Source: SZAS-103 sp964449135 (GTDB lineage Bacteria; Pseudomonadota; Gammaproteobacteria; Xanthomonadales; Xanthomonadaceae). From it: DNA of 64,000 nt. Shown here in pieces: positions 54,891 through 63,912 of the stretch; within the stretch, counting starts at the first letter, position 1, and each line of letters begins with the position of its first letter. A model generated the notes under the pieces. The model was not told the DNA's origin and did no database searches. It saw only the letters and a list, made by a program, of their open reading frames with translations. The stretch covers positions 1 through 64,000 of the forward strand of contig CAYUXZ010000007.1 in NCBI GenBank assembly GCA_964449135.1, given 5' to 3'. A program made the position numbers and the translations under genes.

Positions 54891-56111
54891 ATGAGCGCAT
54901 TCGACGAGAACGAGCCCGAACCCACGCCGATCGAACTGGCCTCGGACACGTACGACCAGTCGCAGCGCTGGCAGTGGCTCGCGTTTACGCTGACCGCGGG
55001 CGCGTTGATCTGGCTGCTCGCGCCGGTGCTCACGCCGTTCGTGATCTCGATGCTGCTCGGCTACCTCGGTGATCCGCTCGCGGACCGTTTGGAACGCGCG
55101 GGCCTGAGTCGCACGATGTCGGTGTTCGTGGTGTTTTTCGCGATGATCCTGCTGCTCGGTCTGGCGGTGCTGCTGCTCGGGCCGCTGGTGAGCGCGCAGG
55201 TACGCCATTTCGTGGACCAGATGCCTGCGTACGCGTCCTGGCTACGCGACACCGCGCTGCCGTGGATCAATGCGCACACACATGTCGACCTTTCGCCGTA
55301 CATAGACCCGCAGCAGCTCGCCGCGATGCTGCGCGAGCACTGGGAGAAGGAAGGCGGCGTCGCCGCGAACGTGATCGGCGGGTTGTCGCGATCGAGCCTG
55401 ATCGTGATCGAGTTCTTCACCAACCTCTGCCTGGTGCCGGTGCTGTCGTTCTACTTCCTGCGCGACTGGGACATCCTGGTCGCGCGCGTGGATGCACTGC
55501 TCCCGCGCGCGATCCAGCCGACGATCGCCAAGCTCGCGCGCGAGTCCGACGAGATGCTCGGCAGCTTCCTGCGCGGGCAGTTCGCGGTGATGGTCACGCT
55601 CGCGATCGTCTATACGATCGGCCTGTGGCTGGCCGGCCTCGACCTGGCGCTGCTGATCGGCCTGATCGCGGGGCTGGTGAGCTTCATTCCCTACCTCGGC
55701 GTGATTACCGGCGTGCTGCTCGGCGTGATCGCCTCGTTGGTGCAATACGGCGACGGCTGGCACGTGCTGCTGGTGCTGGTCGTGTTCACGGTCGGGCCGA
55801 CGCTGGAATCCTTCGTGCTGCTGCCGCGGCTGGTCGGCAACAAGATTGGCATGCACCCGGTCGGCGTGATCTTCGCGTTGATGGCCGGCGGGCGCCTGTT
55901 CGGGTTCCTCGGCATCCTGCTCGCGCTGCCGATGTCGGCGATCGCGATGGTGCTGCTGCGCTACGCACATGCGCGCTACACCGCGAGCCAACTGTACGCG
56001 GGGCGGGCGAGCGTGGCCGAGGAGAGCATCGCGCTGGCGGTCGTCGAACACGCCGCGCGCAGCGAGCGCAACGCGCCGGATGACGGCGAACCGCCGCCGA
56101 GCGCGGCGTGA
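54891..56111 (+). CDS. AI-2E/PerM family membrane protein
   Basis: 406 residues with about eight membrane helices. Family marks: APVLTPFVISMLLGYLGDPL near the start, the long periplasmic-side helix region, and LIAGLVSFIPYLGVITGVL with GPTLESFVLLPRLVGNKIGM near the end. The family includes putative autoinducer-2 exporters and PerM permeases, and some members are Na+/H+ antiporters, so transport substrate is open. GGAG precedes ATG 54891. It lies in the operon ending with hda. Confidence 0.9.
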   Translation: MSAFDENEPEPTPIELASDTYDQSQRWQWLAFTLTAGALIWLLAPVLTPFVISMLLGYLGDPLADRLERAGLSRTMSVFVVFFAMILLLGLAVLLLGPLVSAQVRHFVDQMPAYASWLRDTALPWINAHTHVDLSPYIDPQQLAAMLREHWEKEGGVAANVIGGLSRSSLIVIEFFTNLCLVPVLSFYFLRDWDILVARVDALLPRAIQPTIAKLARESDEMLGSFLRGQFAVMVTLAIVYTIGLWLAGLDLALLIGLIAGLVSFIPYLGVITGVLLGVIASLVQYGDGWHVLLVLVVFTVGPTLESFVLLPRLVGNKIGMHPVGVIFALMAGGRLFGFLGILLALPMSAIAMVLLRYAHARYTASQLYAGRASVAEESIALAVVEHAARSERNAPDDGEPPPSAA

Positions 56112-56114
56112 GCC

Positions 56115-56831
56115 ATGCATTGTGAGATTGTCCGCGTGAGTTCTCCGCAACTGCCGCTGGGGCTACGCTTTCCGCCCGACCAGCGCCTGTCCAGCTACCG
56201 CAACGCGCCTTCGGGATTGCTCGTCGCGCTGACGACGATGGCACAGCGCGATGGCAGTGACAGTGTCTTCGTCTGTGGCGCGCCCGGATCGGGCAGGAGC
56301 CACCTGCTGCTCGCGACCTGCGCGGAAGCCGGTACACACGATCGCGCGGTCGCCTACCTGCCGTTGAAATTGTTCGGTGCGCGCGCTGCCGAGGCCTTGA
56401 AGAACCAGGGCGCGGTGCGTGTGGCTTGCGTGGACGATGTGCAGTCCATCGCCGGTGATCGCGAGGCCGAGACCGCGCTGTTCGATCTGCACAACCGCGT
56501 GCGCGACGGCGGCGGCGCGCTGCTGTACGCGGCCGATGCGGCACCCGCGCAGATCGCGTTCGCGCTGCCCGATCTTCGCTCGCGACTCGCGCAGTGCACG
56601 CAGTTCGTGCTCGCGGTTCCCGACGAGCCGCAGCGCCGCGGGATCCTGCGCGAACGCGCCGCCGCGCGCGGACTGGAGATCGACGACGCGGTGCTCGACT
56701 ACCTGTTCCGCCGCGTCGGCCGCGACCTCGCGTCGTTGACCGAGTTGCTCGACCGGCTCGATCGCGCTTCGCTGGCCGCGCAGCGGCGGATCACCGTGCC
56801 GTTCCTGCGCTCGGTGATCGAATCTTCCTGA
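56115..56831 (+). CDS. hda: DnaA regulatory inactivator Hda
   Basis: 238 residues. A single DnaA-like AAA+ domain: PQLPLGLRFPPDQRLSSYRN carries the clamp-binding QLPL motif; Walker A is CGAPGSGRSHLL, with R in place of the usual K as in E. coli Hda; Walker B is VACVDDVQSIAG. Sensor II region LFRRVGRDLASLTELLDRL follows. With the sliding clamp it makes DnaA hydrolyse ATP after initiation. The start may instead be GTG 56136, 7 codons in. It lies 3 bases past the AI-2E gene. Confidence 0.95.
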   Translation: MHCEIVRVSSPQLPLGLRFPPDQRLSSYRNAPSGLLVALTTMAQRDGSDSVFVCGAPGSGRSHLLLATCAEAGTHDRAVAYLPLKLFGARAAEALKNQGAVRVACVDDVQSIAGDREAETALFDLHNRVRDGGGALLYAADAAPAQIAFALPDLRSRLAQCTQFVLAVPDEPQRRGILRERAAARGLEIDDAVLDYLFRRVGRDLASLTELLDRLDRASLAAQRRITVPFLRSVIESS

Positions 56832-56846
56832 TTCTAGAACGAACGA

Positions 56847-56880
56847 ATTGCCAGGTCGCAAAGCGACGGAGCCTGGCAAT
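56847..56880. terminator. Bidirectional terminator-like hairpin
   Basis: ATTGCCAGG 56847-56855 pairs with CCTGGCAAT 56872-56880, with an inner GTCGC/GCGAC stem. It lies between hda and the convergent GlsB/YeaQ gene. No long T-run, so terminator use is inferred from position. Confidence 0.55.
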
Positions 56881-56902
56881 GCGCTCCGCCGCCTTGGTGC
56901 GA

Positions 56903-57151
56903 TCAGAAGAAACGCATCGCGTAGAGCAGTCCCATTGCGCAAACGATGGACATGATGAATCCGGCAGGATGGAACTTCGCGCCGGGGGCCGGCTTGTTGA
57001 TCAGTTGCCCGATGAATCCGCCGACGATGGAGCCGCCGATGCCGACGAGCGTCGTCATCAGGAATCCCATGTGGTCGGCGCCGGGCAGGAACATGCGCGC
57101 GAGCAGACCGACGACGAAGCCGACGATGATCGACCAGATGATATGCAGCAT
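56903..57151 (-). CDS. GlsB/YeaQ/YmgE family stress-associated membrane protein
   Basis: 82 residues with three short membrane helices and the glycine-rich pattern of the transglycosylase-associated family: IIWSIIVGFVVGLLARMFLP, TLVGIGGSIVGGFIGQLI, IMSIVCAMGLLYAM. Function is not firmly known; members are often stress induced. An AAAGGAG 7 bases before ATG 57151 is a strong ribosome site and decides the start. It stands alone and converges on hda. Confidence 0.88.
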   Translation of the reverse strand: MLHIIWSIIVGFVVGLLARMFLPGADHMGFLMTTLVGIGGSIVGGFIGQLINKPAPGAKFHPAGFIMSIVCAMGLLYAMRFF

Positions 57152-57284
57152 TCGTAAATCTCCTTTCGTGATGTGCGGGTTGCCGGCGCCGCGCGACGGT
57201 CCTGCATCGCCGTGCACTCGCAGCGGATCGGCATGGGCGCGCGGCAGCCCCTCCTCGCGCGCGGGGCAACGATAGCATTCCGGA

Positions 57285-58010
57285 TCATCCAGGTTTGTTG
57301 CGCAGCCGCATATCGAGTCCGGCCAGCCGTTCGGGCGTACCGACATCCGCCCACGCGCCTTGCAGGAGTTCGCCTCTGACCAGTCCTCGCGCCATCGCTG
57401 CGCGCAACAGTGGCGCGAGCTTGAAGCGTGGCGGATCCTCGTCCGCGCCGGGCGCATCGCCGATGATTTCGCGCCAGTCGTCGAACAGCGCAAGGTGATA
57501 CACGCCGATGCCGGAATAGGTGAGCTTGATCGTGCCCTCGGAATGCATTCGCCCGTCCGCGGCGAGCGCGAAATCGCCGCGCGCGTTGTGATCGGGATTG
57601 GCGACCATCAGCAGATGCGCGACTCCGTCGATGCGACGCGGGAGACAAGCGTAGTCGTAGTCGGTCCAGACATCGCCGTTGACGACGATGAACGGCACGA
57701 TCGCATCGGCGTCGTCGCGCAGCAACGGCAGCGCATGCAGTATCCCGCCGCCGGTTTCCAGCGGTTCGGCGCCTTCGTACGAATAGTGCAGCCGCAGGCC
57801 CCAGCGCGAACCGTCGCCGAGCGTCGCGGGGAATTGTTCTGCCAGCCACGACGTGTTGATGACGACATCGTGCACACCGATCGCGGCGAGTTTTTCCAGA
57901 TGCCGCACGATCAGCGGCTTGCCGCCGGCTTCGAGCAGCGGCTTGGCCGTGCGCTCGGTCAATGGGCGCATGCGCTCGCCCTTGCCGGCGGCGAAGACCA
58001 ACGCTTTCAT
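57285..58010 (-). CDS. murU: N-acetylmuramate alpha-1-phosphate uridylyltransferase MurU
   Basis: 241 residues. Nucleotidyltransferase signature MKALVFAAGKGERMRPLTER, then VVNGDVWTDYDY with the metal Asp, and the C-terminal PLLRAAMARGLVRGELLQG. It joins UTP and MurNAc-1-P to make UDP-MurNAc, bypassing MurA in recycling. It lies directly downstream of amgK, its pathway partner. Upstream of its start is a decayed second copy of the same opening codons (see the entry at 58007). Confidence 0.93.
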   Translation of the reverse strand: MKALVFAAGKGERMRPLTERTAKPLLEAGGKPLIVRHLEKLAAIGVHDVVINTSWLAEQFPATLGDGSRWGLRLHYSYEGAEPLETGGGILHALPLLRDDADAIVPFIVVNGDVWTDYDYACLPRRIDGVAHLLMVANPDHNARGDFALAADGRMHSEGTIKLTYSGIGVYHLALFDDWREIIGDAPGADEDPPRFKLAPLLRAAMARGLVRGELLQGAWADVGTPERLAGLDMRLRNKPG

Positions 58011-58090
58011 GAGCGATTCTCCATCCTGCCGGCGTGCGCGCGCGAAATCGGCTCGCGGGCTTGTCCACTGGCGAAGACCAGCGCCTTCAT
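58007..58090 (-). other. Duplicated murU start forming a 27-codon frame
   Basis: Reads MKALVFASGQAREPIS, whose first seven residues equal those of MurU, then runs to a TGA that overlaps the real murU ATG. Its own ATG overlaps the amgK TGA. It looks like an ~80-base tandem duplication of the amgK-murU junction in which the first copy has since diverged. Whether it is translated as a coupling peptide is unknown. Confidence 0.6.
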
Positions 58091-59076
58091 ATCGAAGCCG
58101 CCAGTGCGGGCCGCACGAGGCGGTGCAACACCTCGGCGAGCGGCGCGAGTTCGGGATGCCGCGGCAGCACTTCGTCGAGGTAGGCGAGGAAGCGCGGCGC
58201 GTCGGCGATGTATTTCGGTTTGCCGTCGCGGTGCTTGAGTCGCGCGAAGATGCCGAGCACCTTCAGATGCCGCTGCACCCCGATCCAGTCGACGTCGCGA
58301 CGGAAACATTCGAGATCGGGCACCGGCAGTCCCGCTTCGACCGCGCGCGCGTGGTAGCGCGCGATCCATTCGGCGACGCGGTGTTCGGGCCAGCTCAGGA
58401 ACGCGTCCTTGAACAGGCTCAGCGCATCGTAGGCGATCGGGCCGACGACTGCGTCCTGGAAATCGATCACCGCGGGGCCGTCGGCCGTTGGCATCAGGTT
58501 GCGCGGCATGAAGTCGCGGTGGACCAACACCCTCGGTTGCGCAAGCGCGGCGTCGATCAGCCGGCGATACACCCCATCCAGCGAATCCATCGTGCCGCAG
58601 TCGAGCGTATGGCCCAGCTCGCAGCTCAGGAACCATTCGTCGAACAGACGCAGCTCGCGGGCGAGCAGGGCTTCGTCGTAGGCGGGCAGGCCTTCCGGAG
58701 GGGAGATCGCCTGCAGTTTGAGCATCTGCGTGACCGCGGCGTCGAACAGCGCGTCCGCATTCGCATCGTCGATCACGTGCAGATAGGTCTCCGCGCCGAG
58801 GTCCTCGAGCAACAGGAAGCCGGCGGCCACGTCCTGTGCGAGCACGCGCGGCACGCGCACGCCGCCGCGTTCGAGCAGCTCGCGCATGCGCAGCCAGGGT
58901 CGCACGTCCTCCTTGTCGGGCGGTGAATCCATCACGATCCGGCTCGGGGTCCCGCTGCTGCGCCAATAGCTGCGGAAGCCGGCGTCGGTGGAGGCGCGGG
59001 TCAGTTCGATAGCCGGGTCGGCGAGCGTGGCGCGCGCCCAGTGCAGGCGGGCGGTGGCGCGGGCGTCGTCGTTCAT
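58087..59076 (-). CDS. amgK: N-acetylmuramate/N-acetylglucosamine kinase AmgK
   Basis: 329 residues. Aminoglycoside-phosphotransferase-like kinase: ADPAIELTRASTDAGFRSYW at the start, VLAQDVAAGFLLLEDLGAET, the catalytic loop VLVHRDFMPRNLMPTADGPA, and metal site VIDFQDAVVGPIAYDALSLF. It phosphorylates the anomeric carbon of MurNAc or GlcNAc. With MurU it gives a salvage route to UDP-MurNAc that is independent of fosfomycin's target. It is divergent from xanB. Confidence 0.93.
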   Translation of the reverse strand: MNDDARATARLHWARATLADPAIELTRASTDAGFRSYWRSSGTPSRIVMDSPPDKEDVRPWLRMRELLERGGVRVPRVLAQDVAAGFLLLEDLGAETYLHVIDDANADALFDAAVTQMLKLQAISPPEGLPAYDEALLARELRLFDEWFLSCELGHTLDCGTMDSLDGVYRRLIDAALAQPRVLVHRDFMPRNLMPTADGPAVIDFQDAVVGPIAYDALSLFKDAFLSWPEHRVAEWIARYHARAVEAGLPVPDLECFRRDVDWIGVQRHLKVLGIFARLKHRDGKPKYIADAPRFLAYLDEVLPRHPELAPLAEVLHRLVRPALAASI

Positions 59077-59185
59077 GGGATCGGTCACGGGAAAGTTGCC
59101 ACAGGATGCCATTCGAGCGGCCTCCGGCACAGCCCGGAGCGGCTCCGTGGCATCATGGCGGCCTGTTTCCGGACTCGCGGGTTCC

Positions 59186-60601
59186 ATGTCCGAGTTGAAG
59201 ATCGTGCTGCTGTCCGGCGGTTCCGGCACGCGCCTGTGGCCGCTGTCCCGCGAGGCGCACCCCAAGCAGTTCCTGCCGCTGGCCGGCGAACACTCGCTGT
59301 TGCAGGCGACGTGGCTGCGCGTGCGCGACCTGCCGGGCGTCGAGACGCCCATCGTGGTCGCCAACGAGGAACACCGCTTCCTCGTCGCCGAACAGCTTCG
59401 CGAGATCGACGCGCGCCCCGAAGCGATGATCCTCGAGCCCATCGGCCGCAACACCGCTCCGGCGATCGCGGTCGCGGCCTTGCAGGCCATGGCCAGTGGC
59501 GAAGATCCGGTGCTGCTGGTGCTGCCCTCCGACCACGTGATCGCCGACGAAACCGCGTTCTGCATGGCGGTGATGAAGGCGCAGCCGGTCGCCGAGGAAG
59601 GCGGGCTGGTGACGTTCGGCATCGTGCCGACCGCGCCGGAAACCGGCTACGGCTACATCCGCGCCGCACAGGGCGACGGCGTGCGCGCGATCGCGAGCTT
59701 CGTCGAGAAGCCGGACCTGCAAACCGCGATGCGCTACGTCGCGTCGGGCGACTATTTCTGGAACAGCGGCATGTTCCTGTTCCGCGCATCCCGTTATATC
59801 GAAGAACTCGGCCGTTTCGCGCCGCAGATGCTCGAACGCTGCCGCGAAGCGCTGGCCAAGGGTACGCGCGACCACGATTTCCTGCGGTTGGACCGCGCGA
59901 GCTTCGAGGCCTGCCCGTCGAACTCGATCGACTACGCGGTGATGGAGCAGACTGGCCACGCCTTCGTGCTGCCAATCGACGTGGGATGGAATGACGTCGG
60001 TTCGTGGTCGGCGCTGCACGCGATCGCCGAGCAGGACGCGAACGGCAACGCACATCGCGGCGACGTGCTCGCGCTGGACACGCGCAACACGCTGGCCTGG
60101 TCGCAGCGGCGGATGCTCGCGCTGATCGGGCTCGACGACATGGTTGTGGTGGATACCGACGACGCGCTGCTGGTCGCGCACCGCGAGCGCGTGCAGGACG
60201 TCAAGCGCATCGTCGATCGGCTCAAGCAGGAGGAGCGCCCGCAGGCGCGGCTGCACCGCAAGGTCTATCGGCCCTGGGGCAGCTACGACGGCATCGAGTC
60301 CGGCCCGGGCTTCCAGGTCAAGCGCATCACCGTCAAGCCCGGCGCGAGCCTGTCGCTGCAATTGCACCACCATCGCGCCGAGCACTGGGTGATCGTCAGC
60401 GGCACCGCGCGCGTGACCTGCGACGAGCGCGTGTTCGAGCTCAAGGCCAACGAGAGCACGTTCATCCCGCTCGGTTCCAGGCATCGGCTGGAGAACATCG
60501 GCGAGCAGCCGCTGGAGCTGATCGAGGTGCAGTCGGGCGACTACCTGGGCGAGGACGACATCGTCAGATTTGAAGACGTATACGGGCGCATTTCCAAATG
60601 A
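59186..60601 (+). CDS. xanB: Mannose-1-phosphate guanylyltransferase / mannose-6-phosphate isomerase
   Basis: 471 residues, bifunctional ManC/XanB/AlgA type. N-terminal pyrophosphorylase LLSGGSGTRLWPLSREAHPK, then VLPSDHVIADE, YGYIRAA and FVEKPD. C-terminal cupin isomerase: VYRPWGSYDGIE, QVKRITVKPGASLSLQLHHH and ERVFELKANESTFIPLGS. It makes GDP-mannose for surface polysaccharide from fructose-6-P. Only ATG 59186 gives the family opening. The large glycosyltransferase at 21.8-26.2 kb could use such products, but the two are far apart. Confidence 0.95.
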   Translation: MSELKIVLLSGGSGTRLWPLSREAHPKQFLPLAGEHSLLQATWLRVRDLPGVETPIVVANEEHRFLVAEQLREIDARPEAMILEPIGRNTAPAIAVAALQAMASGEDPVLLVLPSDHVIADETAFCMAVMKAQPVAEEGGLVTFGIVPTAPETGYGYIRAAQGDGVRAIASFVEKPDLQTAMRYVASGDYFWNSGMFLFRASRYIEELGRFAPQMLERCREALAKGTRDHDFLRLDRASFEACPSNSIDYAVMEQTGHAFVLPIDVGWNDVGSWSALHAIAEQDANGNAHRGDVLALDTRNTLAWSQRRMLALIGLDDMVVVDTDDALLVAHRERVQDVKRIVDRLKQEERPQARLHRKVYRPWGSYDGIESGPGFQVKRITVKPGASLSLQLHHHRAEHWVIVSGTARVTCDERVFELKANESTFIPLGSRHRLENIGEQPLELIEVQSGDYLGEDDIVRFEDVYGRISK

Positions 60602-60651
60602 CGGTTGATTCTGGCCGAGCCCGCCCCGAACCTGCGATCATTACCTTTTTG

Positions 60652-60684
60652 CGAACCGCCGCCACCTTGTGCGGGCGCGGTTCG
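60652..60684 (+). promoter_or_regulatory. Leader hairpin before cysD
   Basis: CGAACCGC 60652-60659 pairs with GCGGTTCG 60677-60684, with further inner GC pairs. It ends 20 bases before the cysD ATG and about 50 bases after xanB. It may end xanB transcription or act in the cysD leader. The sequence alone does not decide between them. Confidence 0.35.
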
Positions 60685-60704
60685 AATGCACGGAGCAAGC
60701 AACG

Positions 60705-61598
60705 ATGAACCACCTCGACCGCCTTGAGGCGGAGAGCATCCATATCCTCAGAGAGGTCGCCGCCGAGTTCCGCAACCCGGTCATGCTGTATTCGATCGGC
60801 AAGGACTCGTCGGTATTGCTGCACCTGCTCGGCAAGGCGTTTTCCCCGGCGAAACCGCCGATCCCGCTGCTGCACGTCGATACCGGCTGGAAGTTCCGCG
60901 AGATGATCGCGTTCCGCGACCGCCGCGCCGCCGAGACCGGCGTGACCCTGCACGTGCACACCAATCCCGACGGCGTGCGCGACGGCATCGGCCCGTTCAC
61001 CCACGGCGCGACCGTGCACACCGACATCATGAAGACGCAGGCGCTCAAGCAGGCGCTCGACAAGTTCCAATTCGATGCGGCGATCGGCGGCGCGCGCCGC
61101 GACGAGGAGAAGTCGCGCGCCAAGGAGCGCGTGTTCTCGTTCCGCTCCGCGCAGCACCGCTGGGATCCGAAGAACCAGCGCCCCGAGCTGTGGAACCTCT
61201 ACAACGCGCGCATCCACAAGGGCGAGAGCGTGCGCGTGTTCCCGCTGTCGAACTGGACCGAGCTCGACATCTGGCTGTACATCTTCCGCGAGAACATTCC
61301 CGTGCCTTCGCTGTACCTCGCGGCCGACCGCCCCGTGGTCGAGCGCGACGGCGCGCTGATCATGGTAGACGACGAGCGCATGCCGTTGCGCGAAGGCGAA
61401 GTGCCGATGCGCAAGCGCGTGCGCTTCCGCACGCTGGGCTGCTATCCGCTGACCGGCGCGATCGAGTCCGACGCCGACACGCTGGAGCAAGTGATCTCCG
61501 AGATGCTGGTCGCGCGCACCTCCGAGCGGCAGGGACGCGTGATCGACCACGATCCGTCGGCGTCGATGGAGCTCAAGAAGCGCGAGGGTTATTTCTGA
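60705..61598 (+). CDS. cysD: Sulfate adenylyltransferase small subunit CysD
   Basis: 297 residues. PP-loop-like nucleotide site MLYSIGKDSSVLLHL; conserved LLHVDTGWKFREMIAFRD, GGARRDEEKSRAKERVFSFR, and the end REGYF. With CysN it activates sulfate to APS. GGAG lies 10 bases before ATG 60705, which sets the start over an upstream ATG. Its TGA overlaps the cysNC ATG, so the two are co-translated. Confidence 0.96.
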   Translation: MNHLDRLEAESIHILREVAAEFRNPVMLYSIGKDSSVLLHLLGKAFSPAKPPIPLLHVDTGWKFREMIAFRDRRAAETGVTLHVHTNPDGVRDGIGPFTHGATVHTDIMKTQALKQALDKFQFDAAIGGARRDEEKSRAKERVFSFRSAQHRWDPKNQRPELWNLYNARIHKGESVRVFPLSNWTELDIWLYIFRENIPVPSLYLAADRPVVERDGALIMVDDERMPLREGEVPMRKRVRFRTLGCYPLTGAIESDADTLEQVISEMLVARTSERQGRVIDHDPSASMELKKREGYF

Positions 61599-63511
61599 TG
61601 AACGACGCGAACACTGGAGTGCTGGGCACCGACGCGCGCGACTACGCGGCCGAACTGCAGGCCTACCTGCAGCGGCATGAAACCAAGGACCTGCTGCGCT
61701 TCATCACCTGCGGCAGCGTGGACGACGGCAAGAGCACGCTGATCGGCCGTCTGCTGCACGACACCAAGCTGCTGTTCGACGACCAGCTCGCCGCGCTCGA
61801 ATCCGACAGCCTGCGCCACGGCACCCAGAACGGCGAGATCGACTTCGCGCTGCTGGTGGATGGCCTCGCCGCCGAGCGCGAGCAAGGCATCACGATCGAC
61901 GTCGCCTACCGCTTCTTCAGCACCGAGAAGCGCAAGTTCATCGTCGCCGATTGCCCGGGCCACGAGCAGTACACCCGCAACATGGCGACCGGCGCCTCGA
62001 CCGCCGACCTCGCGGTCGTGCTCGTGGATGCGCGCAAGGGCCTGCTGACGCAGACGCACCGGCATAGCTACATCGTCTCGTTGCTCGGCATCCGCAAGGT
62101 GCTGCTGGCGGTGAACAAGATGGACCTGGTCGGCTACGACGCCGCGGTGTTCGATGCGATCGTCGCCGACTACCGCGCGTTGGCGCAGCAATTGGGCATT
62201 CCCGAAGTCGTCTGCGTGCCGCTCTCGGCGCTGCGAGGCGACAATGTGATGCAGCCTTCGGCGGCGATGCCGTGGTACCACGGGCCCACGCTGCTGGAGC
62301 ATCTGGAAACGGTGCCGCTTGACCGAGCCGAGCCTGACGTCGGCTTCCGCCTGCCGGTGCAGTGGGTGAATCGTCCCGACCAGAATTTCCGCGGCTTCGC
62401 CGGCAGCGTCGCCGCGGGCGCGATCGCGGTCGGCGAGGAAATCGTCGTGCATCCGTCGGGCCGGCGCTCGCAGGTCGCGCGCATCGTCACCGCCGACGGC
62501 GACCTGCAGAACGCAGGCGAGGGCAGGGCGATCACGCTCACGCTGAAGGACGAAGTGGACATCAGCCGCGGCGACGTGATCTCCGCCGCGCGCCGTCCGC
62601 CCGAGGTCGCCGACCAGTTCGCCGCACACGTGCTGTGGATGAACGATGCGCCGCTTCTGCCCGGCCGCCCGTACTGGCTGAAGATCGGCGCGCGCACGGT
62701 CGCGGCGACGATCACCGAGATCAAGCACAAGGTCGACGTCAACACGCAGGATCATCTCGCGGCGAAGCGGCTGGAATTGAACGAGGTCGGCTACTGCAAC
62801 CTCAACCTCGACCATCCGATTCCGTTCGATCCCTACGCGAAGAACAAGCCGCTGGGCGGGTTCATCCTGATCGACCGCCAGAGCAACGCGACGGTGGCCT
62901 GCGGCACGATCGACTTCGCGTTGCGCCGCGCGTCGAACATCCACTGGCACGAGCTGGAGATCGACAAGCGCGCGCGCGCGACGATCAAGGGCCAGACGCC
63001 GATGTGCCTGTGGTTCACCGGCCTGTCGGGTTCGGGCAAATCGACGATCGCCAACCTCGTGGACCGCCGTCTGCACGCGCTTGGCTACCACAGCTACATC
63101 CTCGACGGCGACAACGTGCGCCACGGGCTCAACAAGGATCTGGGCTTCACCGCCGAGGATCGCGTCGAGAACATCCGCCGTGTCGCCGAAGTCGCGAAGC
63201 TCATGACCGACGCGGGCCTGATCGTGCTGGTCTCGTTCATCTCGCCGTTCCGCGCCGAACGCCGGATGGCGCGCGAGATGTTCGCCGAAGGCGAGTTCGC
63301 CGAGGTCTACGTCGACACGCCGATCGAGGTCTGCGAGCAGCGCGACGCCAAGGGTCTGTACGCGAAGGCGCGTGCGGGGCAGATCCGCAATTTCACCGGC
63401 ATCGATTCGCCCTACGAGCGGCCCGAGAACGCCGAGATCATCCTGCACAACGTGGACGTCGCCGCGGACGTGCTCGCGCAGCGGGTGGTCGATCAGATCG
63501 TCAAGAGCTGA
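61598..63511 (+). CDS. cysNC: Bifunctional sulfate adenylyltransferase GTPase / APS kinase CysNC
   Basis: 637 residues. CysN part: G1 ITCGSVDDGKSTLIGRLL, G3 DCPGHEQYTRNM, G4 NKMDLVG, then two beta-barrel domains. CysC part from about residue 468: Walker A FTGLSGSGKSTIANLV, DGDNVRHGLNKDLGFTAEDR and the lid FTGIDSPYERPENAEI. It couples GTP hydrolysis to APS formation and then makes PAPS. The fusion is usual in xanthomonads. With cysD it forms the sulfate-activation operon; the reductase genes are outside the window. Confidence 0.96.
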   Translation: MNDANTGVLGTDARDYAAELQAYLQRHETKDLLRFITCGSVDDGKSTLIGRLLHDTKLLFDDQLAALESDSLRHGTQNGEIDFALLVDGLAAEREQGITIDVAYRFFSTEKRKFIVADCPGHEQYTRNMATGASTADLAVVLVDARKGLLTQTHRHSYIVSLLGIRKVLLAVNKMDLVGYDAAVFDAIVADYRALAQQLGIPEVVCVPLSALRGDNVMQPSAAMPWYHGPTLLEHLETVPLDRAEPDVGFRLPVQWVNRPDQNFRGFAGSVAAGAIAVGEEIVVHPSGRRSQVARIVTADGDLQNAGEGRAITLTLKDEVDISRGDVISAARRPPEVADQFAAHVLWMNDAPLLPGRPYWLKIGARTVAATITEIKHKVDVNTQDHLAAKRLELNEVGYCNLNLDHPIPFDPYAKNKPLGGFILIDRQSNATVACGTIDFALRRASNIHWHELEIDKRARATIKGQTPMCLWFTGLSGSGKSTIANLVDRRLHALGYHSYILDGDNVRHGLNKDLGFTAEDRVENIRRVAEVAKLMTDAGLIVLVSFISPFRAERRMAREMFAEGEFAEVYVDTPIEVCEQRDAKGLYAKARAGQIRNFTGIDSPYERPENAEIILHNVDVAADVLAQRVVDQIVKS

Positions 63512-63534
63512 TCGCGGCGTTCCGGATTGTGCTT

Positions 63535-63587
63535 GTCATCCCCGCGCAGAGCCTGCCCTCGCGAAGGCGGGGGCGGGGATCGCTCTT
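63535..63587 (+). repeat. Short palindromic repeat (GTCATCCCCGCGCAGG type), expanded copy
   Basis: GTCATCCCCGCGCAG at the left and CGGGGATCGCTCTTG at the right match the repeat at 32561-32591 in opposite orientation. About 20 bases (GCCTGCCCTCGCGAAGGCGG region) are added in the centre and can form their own small stem. It follows cysNC by 23 bases, so it may also mark the operon's end. Confidence 0.7.
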
Positions 63588-63599
63588 GATTTATTGATA

Positions 63600-63912
63600 G
63601 CAAGCAAGCCAGGTCAAGAGCTTTCACGCGCTGCGCGCGCGAGCCACTTTCTCTTGCGTGCCCAAGAGAAAGTGGCCAAAGAGAAGGGCACCCCGAGCTC
63701 CGCGCCCTGCGCACATCCTGTGCTCCGGGTTCGCGTGCAGCAGCGGGTCGTTTCGACGGCACATCCTTGTGCCGGCGAAACGATGGCCGACCTCCTGTCG
63801 GCCAGCCTTCGGCCATTTCCGCTGCTCCCCGCCGCTGCGCAGGGGCCCCGAACCGCAGCGCGCTCCTGCGCGCCAAGAGCGAAGCACGCGACGCTTTTGA
63901 TCTTCGCGCCAT
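63600..63912 (+). repeat. Long dispersed intergenic repeat block
   Basis: About 310 bases without a credible gene. Landmarks: CCACTTTCTCTTGCGTGCCC with AAGAGAAAGTGG (hairpin), GGGCACCCCGAGC, GTTTCGACGGCACATCCTTG with GTGCCGGCGAAAC (hairpin), and GGCCGACCTCCTGTCGGCC (hairpin). I recognise this order of phrases as a dispersed block common in Xanthomonadaceae-type genomes, where it is often mis-annotated as small proteins. The last ~90 bases of the window are more AT-rich and hold GCGAACA 63921-63927 with TGTTCGC 63965-63971 but no gene. Confidence 0.65.
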
